Origin: Halichondria panicea
Taxonomy: Eukaryota; Porifera; Demospongiae; Suberitida; Halichondriidae
Reading direction: 5' to 3'
DNA length: 64,000 bases
Assembly (NCBI RefSeq): GCF_963675165.1
Contig: NC_087391.1
Location: 5,612,126-5,676,125, forward strand
Part shown: positions 26,701 through 39,257 of the stretch, in pieces
Layout of the letters: each line of letters opens with the position of its first letter
How positions within the stretch are numbered: the first letter of the stretch is position 1
Program-made: the position numbers and the translations under genes
The notes under the pieces: model-generated
The model's database searches: none
Told to the model about the DNA's origin: nothing
What the model saw: only the letters and a program-made list of their open reading frames with translations

Positions 26701-28953
26701 CACTGTGTGTGTGTGTGTGTGGAGAGTGAGTGGGTGGTAGTCTACACATACTTTTCTTTAATCTCAGTCCAGGGGTTGGCAGGTGATTTTTTACCTAATG
26801 TTCTATCGCACGCTAACTTTTGCTAGTAAATTTCACTTGTCGATCACCCCCTTAATATTTGCAGCGCACATTTTCTAAAAGTCTCACCATTTCCAGGAGG
26901 TGGTTTGCCCGGAGGTTGCTAGCTGTGATAGAGTGGACACTGCCGCCCCACACCCTCGGCAGAACCATGGATCTCCAGTCGCCGCGGTAACCTCTCCTCC
27001 CAGTCCACCCAATCGAATCACCAGAGCGTTACTATTGTCTTTCTTCACTCGTACCATCTTCTCGTTCTTTGGTTTAGTGGCTGGTTTAGTGGGTGTGGCC
27101 TCAGCTTCGGCTTGGGGGGTGGGCGTAGCAGCTGAGGATGATGACTTGCTGAACAGGCTCTTGAAGAATCCCTTGCTTTTAGATTTCTCTGTAGAATTGG
27201 AGTAATTAAAATAATTTTCTATTTTTGTGTGACTTACTTGAGCTGCCGGAGGCTCCGCCCCCTCTGGTCTGGGGAATCCCCTTCACAACACACTGCTTCC
27301 GATACGAATCCTCAATCGTTGGATCGTAGCAGTCCACAAAATGTCCACAGGTGAACATGATGCAAATAGCCGACTTGCCGACGCCCCCGGCTCCTTGTAT
27401 TACCACCTTGTACTCCTTACCCCTGGAGCGCGGAGTACGACGAATCAACTCATGCATAGCCTCGGACACGTTGATGTTTTGTTTGGCGGAGGTTTCAAAG
27501 AATGGCCATCCCAAACGTTGAGCGAATGCCTCCCCCTCCTCAATGGATACCTCACGTTGGGCATCAAGGTCGCACTTGTTGCCACAGATCACCTGAAGGA
27601 GCACACAGTACAACTTGCTATTAGCATTAATTGGTAATGATCATGTGCACAGGAAGCTGGAAGAAGAGGGGAGGGGCTGCTCTATGCAATGCTGCAAGAG
27701 CAATAGTTTACTTCACAACACACACACACACATATGCACACTGCTTGGCCTTCCCGTATCAGTATAGCACTTACCACTGGCATCTCTTGGTCTCGTATCC
27801 TAGTGATCCAGTCGTGCATGACTCCTGCCTCTTCAAAGGAGGACCTACTGGTGATGGAGTAGACCAGCATGAAGCAGTCTCCAGTGCGCACATACTACAG
27901 GGGGGGATCACATGACACAATACTTAATTAGGACCCACTGAGACAATTGCGAGCTCATTAGGATATACTGATGACATTATATGCTCCAAAACAGGTCATG
28001 TTTACATAACGGTAGCCATACAAAGATGTCTCAAATAACCAAACTCTCAGTGGAATACTCTCTAGCCAGCCTCGATTCCAGGCCGATTAAAATACGGCCT
28101 GGTACCTATTGCATGGTGATAGTGCACATGCGTTAGTTTATTCTCCAGAATCTGGGGAATCCCCTTTTTTCTTTCTCTCATCTATTTTCTATCTTTGTAC
28201 ATCAGCTTAGCTCTCTACTGCGTTGTTCCAGAAGGCTTTCACACTCGTCTGAAGCCAGAAGAGGCTCTCATCTACCTCTATGACGGTTGTATGGTCAGAA
28301 TGTCTTACCTTGGATCTGTACAGGCTATGGGAAGTGTATGGTGCCTCAAACTGCTACCATGCGAAGACAACCTGGCTACAGGACCATCCTAGACGTAGAT
28401 AAGAGCCTCTTCTGTCTTAAAACTAGTGTTCAAGCCTTCTAGACCAACGCAATAGACGGCATAAGCACAGCTTCACAGTACTCAGTCATAGAGATAACTA
28501 TTACGGAGCATATTCTTAGTAAACGAACTAATTTCCGGTATAATTTACTAAGGTTTTACGTTCATAGTACGATTACCCATATTCTGGGTAATTTGAAGCG
28601 CATGCGCACTATCACCCCTGCAATAGGTACCAGGCCGTATTTTAATCGGCCTTGAATTGAGGCTACTCTCTAGCCAACTGCTCATGCCTTCACTTACCGC
28701 ATCCCTCATCGCAGAGTACTCCTCCTGTCCTGCTGTGTCCAAAATATCAAGCAGACATGTCTGCAGAAATAAATTGTCATCAAAATAAGCAATGCATGCT
28801 GCATATTAAACTGACCTCTCCATCATCGTGGTAGTCTGTTGCACCTCCTGAGGCATAGCCCTTCACGACGTGGTTGTACTTGCTCTCTGGCACCTCTTCA
28901 TATTCCACTGTGCTTTCCTTGGCTGCATACACAACTGAGCTCCCAAAATCCAT
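23774..28953 (-). CDS. Circularly permuted Ras protein with Sec23/24-like zinc ribbon and VWA domain (cpRAS)
   Basis: Eleven exons (minus): 28816-28953, 28698-28760, 27775-27894, 27238-27592, 26888-27188, 26336-26702, 25687-25850, 25263-25455, 24618-24977, 24202-24389, 23774-24056; 843 aa. The Ras motifs come in permuted order: G3 DTAGQE (54-59), G4 NKCD (112-115), G5 ETSAK (140-144), then the P-loop GAGGVGKS (174-181) and switch I DPTIEDSY (from 197). Every nucleotide-binding motif is intact. Next come a lysine-rich linker, a zinc ribbon (C302, C305, C326, C329, in FCRGCGA and WKCEFC) and a VWA/Sec23-trunk-like domain with a complete MIDAS DVSGS (390-394), GGTTALG and CTDGVSN. cpRAS proteins are known from sponges, Dictyostelium and a few other protists; the cellular role is not established. 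The zinc ribbon is complete only if exon 26888-27188 is spliced straight to 26702, which supports this model. Confidence 0.9.
25990..26303. mobile_element. Foldback MITE, copy B
   Basis: This copy lies in a cpRAS intron, ending about 33 bp from the donor at 26336. Left arm tctttcagtcgccataactt and right arm (reverse complement) ctctttcaacagccattaac are inverted. The centre contains caataccatgg, and agcccatggtccaaaggcaa is shared with copies A and C. Confidence 0.85.
28057..28675. mobile_element. 597-bp non-autonomous DNA transposon with 11-bp target duplication
   Basis: The element occupies 28068-28664 in a cpRAS intron. Terminal inverted repeats of about 60 bp begin agcctcgattcc at the left and, read from the right end, agcctcaattca. 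Both continue ggccgattaaaatacggcct. Both ends are flanked by the same 11 bp, actctctagcc (28057-28067 and 28665-28675). Long inverted repeats with a 9-11 bp duplication suit the Mutator (MULE) superfamily, but without a transposase this is inference. The internal 65-codon open frame (28195-28392) resembles no transposase I know. Confidence 0.85.
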
Positions 28954-29182
28954 AATTATTGTTGTAGACTGCTAGCTTGCGTAGGTTGTATGCGTCGTGT
29001 GGATCTTATCGCATTTATATAGGTAGAAATTTTGTTACTATTTTTAGGTACTTGTCATGCATCGTCATAAAAGGTCCCTCCTAAAAATAGATTTACACCC
29101 ACGCAACACATCAAAATAGTTGTATTGTACTTTAAATTACATACTGTACACACAGATAAAATTACAAACTACAAAATACTGT

Positions 29183-32100
29183 TCAGTCCATTTTCTGAAT
29201 GTCCTTGTGTCGATGCGTCACCAACCGAAACTGGTCCATCGTCAGCGCTTGCCACGAAATGATGACTCCATTTTGCTCGCTGCTTAAATTAGACGAGTGA
29301 AGAATCTCGCCAAATCCTCCGCTAAGCACCACATGAGTGTCACGTGATCCCTCCTGTTTAGGTATATCCAACAAACATTTCGGAGAGCTCCTATGTGCTC
29401 TGAACCTCGTCACAACCTTTGGTTGTTCGTCCGCCGATAAGATAACGATCACGCCACAAGTGAGTCCCATCCATAGCGTGTCACCGACACATTCGAGAGA
29501 GACCAACCGCAAGTAGGTAGGGTCATAGTTGATCTCACAACACACCCAATTCAGCTCTTCCGTCAGATCCACGCGATGCTTCATCTTGCCGGTGTGAACG
29601 TCCCAACTAGTAATGGCCAGTTCTCCACGAAACAGACTCCATATCAAAGTAGCGTCCTTGGAGAGAACCAGAGAGTACACCTGATCACTGGGTCCACACG
29701 CATTCCATCTTGCTTCTATCGTTATCTCGTCCTCAGTGCTCAGAATGACCAACTCGTTACCACAACTCAGCCAGACAATGTCTCCCACTGTTTCCATAGC
29801 GATGATTGCTTTGTTTCCGACCTCAATATCAATAGTGCCGCTGTCCTTGGGCAGCACTAGCTTGGGATAGCACTTCAGATGCCCATTGGCTTGAGCTACA
29901 AACATGAAAGTGTCGTTGCTTGCAATACAGGTGACAGAATCGGCTAGGTGAAGACGATCAGTGAACTGAAACGTGGTTGTATCATACGCATGCACACAGG
30001 CTTCAGTCATACCAATCCACACTTTATTATCAACAGCCAGAATGGAAGATACTCTTTCCTTCAGCTCCAAACTTCCCTGTACAGTCAGGCTATCGGCGTT
30101 CAGGATAAACACTTGAGTGCCCTCTGCTATCGAACCATCTCCGCCGAGAGCAGCTTGATCGTATTCACCGTACACCCAGATCTGACGAACAGACGGCACA
30201 AAACAGCAGCCCCTCACGGCTACACAGTCCCTCAACACCTGTGATGCAATATGACACTGGAAAGACGGCTGTGAGAGCCTTTTCAAGAGTGAGAAGGCAC
30301 TTGGTCTCAGAGAGGGGTCTTCTTGCCAACACTCTTCCATGAGTCGTACCAGCGTTGCGTAACCATTGGTAGCAGCACTGGTGATCTTGGGTCGTTGGTT
30401 TGAGGGCAGCCTGTCAGTATTGTAGACGCCAGTGAACGGCTGCCATCGTGTAACCAGCTCGTAGAGGAGGATACCAAACGAATAAATGTCAACTTTTTCC
30501 GAGTACTCTTCTTTGAATGAATATTTGAGCATCTCGGGAGCAGGGTAAGAGGAGAAGGCAGGTCTGCCCAACAAACCGCTCGGGGATTGGAAAGAAGCTC
30601 TTTCCAGGTTAGCAAGTTTCACGTTTACTTCATCCTGAAACTGCAGAGACCAGACGAGAATGGAGCTTGCCTTGAGGGTACGGTAGATGATGTTCTGGCT
30701 GTGGAGAAAGGTTATACCTGACATGACTTGACAGCAGATATGGAATCGTATCAATCTACTGATCTTCTGTTCCGTGTCCATGAGTTTTTCGTAGAGGTTA
30801 CCGAGGGGTGCTTTCTCGATTATAACACACGGCGGATTCAGGCAAAAACCAAACGATCTCACAATGTTTGGATGAGTGATGGTGCTCAACATTTCCATGT
30901 CTTGTCGAACAAATGACAACGGTAGAGTGATGGACTTCCCATGAGCGTGCTGATACACTTTGATGGCCACACTCTCTCCCTTGAAATAGCCGTGGTGTAA
31001 ATGCGCCCCTCTGCCTTTGTGTAGCAACTTGCCCTCGTCAATTTTAAACATTGAAGGCTCCACTCTCAACTCTGAGGGTAGATCGAGCATCAGGTAGTCG
31101 GGTACCATGTCATATATGGGGATGGTCTCAGGATGATAGCGGCAGTTGTGCTGTACATTGTCCCCCAGGGCATGAACACAAGCCTCGACTAGGAAGCTCT
31201 GAGGACTCCTTTCCTTCTGCTCCAAACACACGGGGCAAATCGCAAGTTGAGTGAGTTCGTGTTTCTGTAGAATCAACTCGACGGAAAACAATTCTGGGTA
31301 CCTCTCTTCGAGTAGCTTTTGGACAAGACGGCATAATCTTGCAAGTACGATCCTTCCGACTTCGTTCTTTGTGGAGCAGACTTCAATGCCTCGTTCGTCC
31401 ACACTGGACACGTCACATAGACAGGGATAAATGGAGAACTCCACTGTATCATCTCTGTACACAATGCCAGAGTCCCACATGGCAGTGTGCTTCTGGTATC
31501 TCATCGGGTCCACTTGAGATCTGGACCTAGTCCCGCGTTTCTGTGGAGGTGTTGTAATCGATCTGCTTTGTCTCAATCGGTTGGGAAAGGTAGTATGTCG
31601 TTCAACTGTGACCTCCTGTGGCTTGTAGCGATACGGACTGCCCACTGTCACCTGCTTACGGAACTTTGCACGGTGTGTACTGTCATCTGGATGATTAAAA
31701 TCATCAGCTAGTGACTGCATTTCGGAAGTGTAGGTAGTCTCCTCAGACTTGGACAAGGATGGTTTACCATCCACAGTTTCTGTTTGTTCACTTTTAGGAA
31801 GAATGTTTTGTCCAGCGGAAAGTTCTTCTTGAATGGACAGTTGAGAGTCTTCAGCGAGTGTGTTAGTGCCTTCGGGCGTTTGTGGTTGACTGTTAGATAG
31901 ATCCTTTGTGCCTCTCGTTACATCGGTTACTGTTTCCATAGAAGGACTGCATAAGTCGTCATCAGATTCTTCAATGGTGCTACGAGTTGCTAGATGCAAT
32001 CGAGCATAGCTGGTCGCTACATTAGTTGATGATGAGGGTGAGGTTACCACGGGGACGGGTGAGATTACCATGGGAACGGGTGATTTAACACTTTCCGTGT

Positions 32101-35100
32101 TGTTACTATCAGTCTCTTCATCTGTGTCCCTCTCCTGGACAGAGTTACTGTCTAAACGAGGAGGGGTAACCCCTGTCCCGGCCATGTTAACGAGGCGAGG
32201 TAGATCGGAGAGAATACGTCCAACTAGACGACTCCAAAGATCACTGGGAAGTGGCTTGACTTTGGGGGCAAACTGACGTCGAAGGTTACCACAGAAGAGG
32301 CTGGCTGTGCTGGGACTGCAATGGGGTAGGAGGCTGGGCACGAGGAACTGGTTCGGCTTGGTCGGTATGATGATTGCAAATCTTATCATAAGACGTATGA
32401 GCGGAGCCGTGGCACTGAGGTTCCATTTGATGCTTGTGAGGGAGACTAGGTCGCCGGTGGTAACAATAACTCGTGAGGGGTGATCCAGACAGTGGCGGAG
32501 TATCTTGAGGAGGGCTTGGTATAGCCACATCGGTTGGATAAAGTAGTACTGATCCAAATGGTCGTTGGGGTCTTCAAAGTGGAGCAAAAATCCTGTCTCT
32601 TGGAGGAAGTCAACAATGACTGGAAGTTCCATGTAGTCAGGGGAATCAGCTGATAGAGCTTGCTGAAACATGTTCCATAACGCCACCTCCTCCAAAATAC
32701 CAGGTTGCCCTCGAGTGGCAAACGCTTTCTGTTCCTTTTCGAGGATGGGGATAATAGAGAAGTAATTCTCAGGGCACAGTCTTGAGACCAGAGGCTGGTT
32801 GTTGACTGTCATTAACATGGCAGTATCGTAGAGGCATTGTTTCATGTCCGAATTACCATCTTTGATGTTTGGGTTGGCAGCAAGTAGAAACATTCCGAGG
32901 AAACGGAGACTTTTGTAACAAGACGCTGCAAAAAATGTTTTGAGACGCTTCGCTAGTGTGTCTGCGTTTGAATCGGAAACGTGTTCTGGAATATCGGGCA
33001 GAATTGTAATCACGAAGATATTGGCATGAGGAATATAGCGTACTAGGAGGTCCACGTATACTTTGATCTGTTCTCTCATGTCAGCTGTTTTGGTGAGGTC
33101 CCAAACGATGACGTTGAGAGCTGCAGCTGTGAAGAGGCAAGGATAGAGGGCAGAGACTTCCAACGCGCTGCCGACAACCCAGGTGTTGAAATGCAACTTG
33201 GGTGTTCGAAATGTGAACAGCGGACGGTAGGACCATTGAAATACTTCCATTTCCGGGAGGTCCCCTTGGGGCAAGAAGTGAGGCTTAAGTCGTGCGAGCA
33301 TCACTCTTTTCACTTTAGTGGAGTGGCAGAGTAGAATCAGCTTGATGTAGTTACACGGCTTGCTCGATCGGCCCTTGGCTTTGAACACACCTTTAAGACC
33401 GCCCCTTAAAATGCCACCGCGTCCGGCTAGGTCGGAAATATTTGTGCTGGTTACGTTCAGGTTGACTAGTTTGTCCAAATTCTCCATTTCTTTTGGCCAC
33501 GAGGATACGGGCATGTGACTGAGGTCCAGTGACGTGAGCGTCTTGATTCGGCAGAGGCATTTGGGTAGCATTGTGAACTGGTTTTTGCTGAGATTCAAAA
33601 TCTCGACAGCAGAGTGCTGTATTCCAGTGGGAAGGGTTGTCAGGCGATTATCAGACAGATCTAATGTGAGCAGGGAAGACGACCAATTGGAGGTCTCGGG
33701 GAGATCAAGTAGCTGATTATGCGCTAAACAAAGGTACTCCAAATTCGGGAGTCCGAATATTTCACCAGGAACAGTTTCCAGTAGGTTATGGGATAGATCC
33801 AGTCGTCGCAGCTGCATGGCTTGGAACAGTTCTTTCGGCAGTTTACGGAGGTGGTTGTTGACTAGCTTGAGGCTGACTACCCACGGGGCTATAGAGTACA
33901 CCCAGGACGAATGCAACAAGGTGAGCTTTAGCTTGCTCCAGTCAACGCGTTTCTGACCCATGTCCAAATCTGTTTTGAGGAGAAGCTCTTTCGTTGACTC
34001 GTAATTCTTTTCCATGATGGATACAGCAATAGGATAGCTCATTTTGATGGCTCCGTTGGCTAGCACTCGATGTACCTCGGGCATGTACCACGGCACGTTG
34101 TCACTCTCTGGTGGCTCAGACAGGAGAGAGCGGATGGCCATGTAATCGCCCACAATGGTGGACTTGCACAGCAGTAGGATCGCAATGGCTTCGATCTGTT
34201 CCAGTTGAATAGCCAGATACAGGGCACAGTCCAAACCTCGTGCTCCGGCGACCACTAGAATCGGAATACAGTTGTTGTGTCCATTTTTAACGGCTACTAG
34301 AAGAGCTTCGTCGATATCGCGAATCTCTGGTTTCGGTTGACTGGACAGTTTCTTTTCGAGAAATCGGATTTCGCCTCTTGAGGCATGCAGGATAATTTCT
34401 GTAGGGAATAGAAAAAACTAAAACACTTACTATACAATATACTTAATACAAGCTCGCTACAAGCCTTAACAATTAACTCCACGAGTGCAACTAATTGTGA
34501 AATCCTTTCAAGTGGAGGCAATAATGGCGTACGAATGTAGAACATAATAATAATGCTGTGGTTACATTAGAGACAGGACAGGTTGATACTAGAGCAACTC
34601 ACTAAGCATACAGTTAGAGACAGAGCACTAGAGCAACTCACTAAGCATACAGTTAGAGACAGAGCACTAGAGCAACTCACTAAGCATACAGTTAGAGACA
34701 GAGCACTAGAGCAACTCACTAAGCATACAGTTAGAGACAGAGCACTAGAGCAACTCACTAAGCATACAGTTAGAGACAGAGCACTAGAGCAACTCACTAA
34801 GCATACAGTTAGAGACAGAGCACTAGAGCAACTCACTAAGCATACAGTTAGAGACAGAGCACTAGAGCAACTCACTAAGCATACAGTTAGAGACAGAGCA
34901 CTAGAGCAACTCACTAAGCATACAGTTAGAGACAGAGCACTAGAGCAACTCACTAAGCATACATTAGAGACAGGACTGGTTGGTACTAGAGCAACTAACT
35001 AAGCATATAGCAAGTATACATGCCAGTATTAATATTGCAGGTATTTACATATACAGTGTACGAGGTATATAATTACGCTACAGGCAACTATCCACACTAT

Positions 35101-36061
35101 CTGCTATACCCTGTACTACCACTGTTACAGGCAACTATCCACACTATCTGCTATACCCTGTACTACCACTGTTACAGGCAACTATCCACACTATCTGCTA
35201 TACCCTGTACTACCACTGTTACAGGCAACTATCCACACTATCTGCTATACCCTGTACTATCACTGTTACAGGCAACTATCTGCTATACCCTGTACTACCA
35301 CTGTTACAGGCAACTATATACACAGTGTACATTTATACAATAAACTGTTCGAGCATCAACAGTAAATACAGGGCTCCCCCCTAGCTTGTCACGCGGTGTT
35401 GTGTTTAGAACACTAGCAAAGAAAACTGAAAACAGAACAGCAAGCATGTTAAGTAAAGCTTTTGAACGAAACTGCAAACCAGTAAAGGCATACAAGAGAG
35501 TTTAGTGCGAGCAATTAGCACAATGGAAATGGACACACGCACACACAATGGTATACAACGCACTTGTCACATTGTAACCAATCATAATATAGATATATTA
35601 TAATCAAACCCCACCTATAACTCACCTTTGCTTCGAAGCAACTTAACAACATTTTCTCGTTTCCTGCTGCTCTTCTGCTCAGCTTTTTGCATCGCTTCAT
35701 GTCCAAGATCGTCTTTAAGAGTGATATCAGCACCGTTATCGACCAAGGCTCGCACGCAACCCTCAGATGCCCTGGACGCTGCCAGGTGGAGTGGAGTGAG
35801 GCCACCGCGTGCTCGGATGTTGGGGGAGACTCCGTACAGAAGAAGCGTCTGCACAATGTCCGGCTGCTCTGCATCTACAGCTTCATGAATTGCAGTGTAC
35901 CCTTTTGGAGTTCTGATCATAAAGTACTTGAGCACATTCTTCTCATAGTTGAGGATGTTACGGAGCTGATCGCGCTGTCCCTCACGGCAAATGCGCAGGA
36001 TTTCAGTCAGCAGCCTGTTGTCGATGTCGGGATGTTCCAATGCAGCGATTTGCGCAGCCAT
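29183..36061 (-). CDS. LRRK-type ROCO protein (ANK-LRR-Roc-COR-kinase-propeller), apparently a double pseudoenzyme
   Basis: Two exons (minus): 35626-36061 and 29183-34398; 1883 aa. Order: ankyrin repeats (about 50-230; GYTAIHEAVD, GLTPLHLAASRAS), leucine-rich repeats (about 321-469), a Roc-like region (from about 495), COR, a long Ser/Thr-rich insert, a protein kinase-like domain (about 1270-1510) and a C-terminal beta-propeller. This is the LRRK1/LRRK2 plan; ankyrin plus LRR is closest to LRRK1. Normal members are GTP-regulated kinases. Here the P-loop position reads LCHSTKVKRVM with no GK[S/T], and the DxxG site reads TWVVG. In the kinase the VAIK lysine (about 1292) and APE are kept. The HRD motif is YRTLKASS (catalytic Asp to Thr, Asn to Ser, about 1382), and the DFG position is NLE. 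It is therefore probably a scaffold. The 5.2-kb exon has an intact frame, so the losses are not decay. The in-frame join at G|AA restores an ankyrin helix. Confidence 0.85.
34590..34975. repeat. 39-bp minisatellite, about 10 copies, LRRK-like intron 1
   Basis: Unit starts agagcaactcactaagcata and contains cagttagagacagagcac; copies are almost identical. The unit length is a multiple of three, so long open frames appear on both strands by chance. It lies inside an intron and has no family match as protein. Confidence 0.92.
35070..35325. repeat. 47-bp minisatellite, about 5 copies, LRRK-like intron 1
   Basis: Unit starts caggcaactatccacactat and continues ctgctataccctgtacta; the fourth copy onward is shortened. 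It is a second, unrelated tandem array in the same intron. Confidence 0.9.
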
Positions 36062-36196
36062 TGTGAGCTTGTAGATGGCTTGTAGTTTTTACAAGACTTT
36101 TACAAGCTAGCTGAAAGTTTAATTAAAACACGTGAGAAGGGGGAGGGGCTCGTGTACAAAATTATAAGGCAAAATGTGGTCAATTTACAGCAAAAT
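36062..36196. promoter_or_regulatory. 135-bp bidirectional promoter LRRK-like / hnRNP L
   Basis: The two divergent start codons are 135 bp apart. An E-box cacgtg lies near 36129 and a gggggaggggc motif near 36140. A TTTTACAAG-like element occurs twice around 36087-36106. Confidence 0.6.
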
Positions 36197-38313
36197 ATGG
36201 CCGACAAGCACATGTTGGATGTACCAGGGCTAGAGAGATACAGCAGCGACCCGAAGAGAATCAGACTGGAGGACCAAGTAGCAACCATTCCCCAGCCGTC
36301 CACGGCTCTGGCGATCCCCATGAAGACTGGGGACCCGCACAATACGGCTCCGTCACGTGTTGTACACGCTCGGGCCGTCCCTGACGGCTGTACTCACCAG
36401 CAAATGGTAGCTATTCTCCAAGCCTATGGAAGGATATCGTGAGTCTGTGTGTTTGTGTTAGGGAAAGTATAATACTGTGTGGGGTGTTCCGAAAAAAATT
36501 ACACTTTCATGCGGTGCAGCTATCTGGTTCGCAAGCATTACAATGGACATTATCTGTTTGTTCCTGCAGCTACATTACGATGATGCCTCGTATGCGACAG
36601 GCCTTGGTTGAGTTTGAGAAGGTTGAGGAAGCCCTGGCGTGTGTGCAGTCTTGTCAGGTGTGGCGTCTACCATTCATTGTGTTGTCACGGTCTCTATAGC
36701 CCTAGGCCCTGATAACAGCATCTCTTTTGTCTGGCCTGGGTAGATTGTACATGTACATGTAACGTACGTAGGTGTGTCTAACATTTGTCTTGAGGTTAAG
36801 TGTATTGAGGTTTGGGCATGCAGAGTCAGCAAATGACTCAATGGCTTGGTGGTTAGGCAACTGATTTCTTGGTAGATATTCTCAGATGAGGATGTGTTTC
36901 TCCTAACACTTTGCGTGTTCCATCCACTCCATTAGCGTGCCCTCATGTAATACTGCACACACTCCATTGCAGTCCCAGCAAATCTACATCATGGATCGAC
37001 CCGTGTTCTTCAACTTCTCTACTAGCCAGGAGATCACAAGGTTTGTCTACAGCTACAACCGCTTACCTGGTACCGGTATGCGTCTATGCGTCTCTGTGTA
37101 GGTCTCCGTATGGGATTGTGCCCAACGCCCAGTCATCCGCACTAGTGGATCCCGCCGCAGCAGCCGCAGTCGTTGCTATGCCAATGGTTGCCGAGGGAGC
37201 TAATCACATTCTCCTCTTCACTGTATTCAACCCAATGTACCCTATCACTGTGGTGAGTTGGATGGGTGGATGGTGGGGGTAACGTAATGTTCACCCTCCA
37301 CTGCTAACAACACATGTTACCCTACAGGAGGTGATGAGGACAATTTGCTCTCCCTATGGTTTTGTGCAACGTATTGTCGTTTTCAGAAAAAACGGTCTTC
37401 AAGTACTTGTAGAGTATCCTGTCTCTCTGTTCAATAACTGAGCATGCCCAGTAGTGATAAAATGGCTGTCTTTCTTAACCCTCTTCCCACCAGATTTGAC
37501 AGCCCTGCCTCTTCAGCTAGAGCCAGGACCCAGCTGGACGGGGCGGACATCTACGCTGGCTGCTGCACACTCAAGATTGAGTTTGCCAGAGTAAGCTACT
37601 CGCCTCTAACTGTTAGTCTAGTTGCTTGTATACAATCATATCGTCCTTAATGAGTTACAATATAAATGGAGCTATTTTGTACAAGTTCCCGAATTGTCCA
37701 GTTTCTGTGGGCTATAATATAAGCTGATCCTATTATTGAAACTAACTTCGATGGTTTTAATCTTTTGTTTTTTATTTTTCCAGACACGGAAACTGAATGT
37801 TTATAAGAACGATGATATGACGTGGGATTTCACTACTCAAGGAACAGTCAAAGGTATACAGAATGTGTGTGTACTTAAGGGTATGTAGGATCATTGTAGG
37901 TATATACTGTCAGAGTAGTTATTGGCACTACCATCACATGACATGTCACATGACATCCCCATCCACATGTCACATGACATGCCACCATCCCACCCACATG
38001 TCACATGACATGCCACCATCCCACCCACATGTCACATGACATGCCACTATCCCACCCACATGTCACATGACATGCACAAATTAAAACCAACGCCCCTATA
38101 CATTCATACAATTGTCGAGCAGGCTTGGTTTCCTGACCAATCAGAATGCTGGTACGTATGTGGACTTTCACCTGCGGCTAATGAGTGGGTGTGTGCTATG
38201 CACCTGACACCTTTGACCTTTGCCATCAATGTAGTTACTGTCATGTTTTGAAATAATATTGTGCGTGATTATGTTTATAAACGCGTTTAGCATAATATTG
38301 TGTTTTGACTAGT

Positions 38314-38351
<38 letters not shown>

Positions 38352-39219
38352 CGTGTGTGTGTGTGCATTGCTAACTCACTCCCCTTCCCACACAGGACGG
38401 TTGCTTCAGCAACAGGGGGCGCGACCTGCTGCCACGGTAACCCCAGCGCCCGGTAACGGAGCTGTCACTCCACAACAAGTGAGGCCTCCTCCAGCAGCAG
38501 CCGGGACCTACCAGCAAACCCCAAACTATGGGGCAGGTAGGTTCTCGACAATAATAAGTTATTGATGAAAGCAATAGCTATTATAATAATTATAGCCTTG
38601 CAGTTTCCTCCAAAATACCAGTAGAGAGTCAGTAAACATTTTCGTTTAGATTGTCCAATTACGAATTAAATTAGTATATTCTGATTACCTTTCCACAAAA
38701 TCAAACGTATAATTACCTCTGCTAATTGCAGGGACTGCCCCCCAGGCTCAGACCCCCTACAATGTGGTGGGGACCCCCAACATGTCTGGCACAGGATCGG
38801 TGATCATGATCTACGGACTCACTCCAGGGAAACACAACTGTGACTCTGTGTTCAACCTACTCTGTTCCTATGGCAATGTTCTTAAGGTACAGTTACAGTG
38901 GATTGCAGTGCACTTGCGTCAAACAGCAAAACCACGATTAGATTAGATAATAATTTCTTAGCGCCTAAAGAGTACTCTAGCAAGATGTTCTGGTGTCAAG
39001 TTAAAGTGTAGCTCTTGGTTCAGTTATTGATCTCCACCCACCACACACCCACACACACCACCCACACCACACACACACACACTACAGGTGAAGATCCTAC
39101 CTAATAAGCAAGGCACAGCAATGGCACACATTGACAACCAAGATAGTGCTAAGAACGCCATCCAGCATCTCCATGGCCGCAAGCTGATGGGATCTAACCT
39201 AGAACTAAAGTGAGACCTA

Positions 39220-39257
<38 letters not shown>

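Noticed and set aside
26752-26790. A possible extra cpRAS exon encoding PWTEIKE
   Set aside because: No acceptor gives the right phase without a stop; skipping it restores the second half of the zinc ribbon (WKCEFC).
28195-28392. Possible transposase fragment inside the 597-bp element
   Set aside because: The 65-residue frame matches no transposase motif I know and the element is too short to be autonomous.
29576-32721. Many 60-100 codon frames opposite the LRRK-like exon
   Set aside because: Shadows of a long coding exon on the other strand, without family similarity.
34567-35002. Open frames with 13-residue repeats on both strands
   Set aside because: A 39-bp intronic minisatellite; splice phase and ankyrin continuity place it inside the LRRK-like intron.
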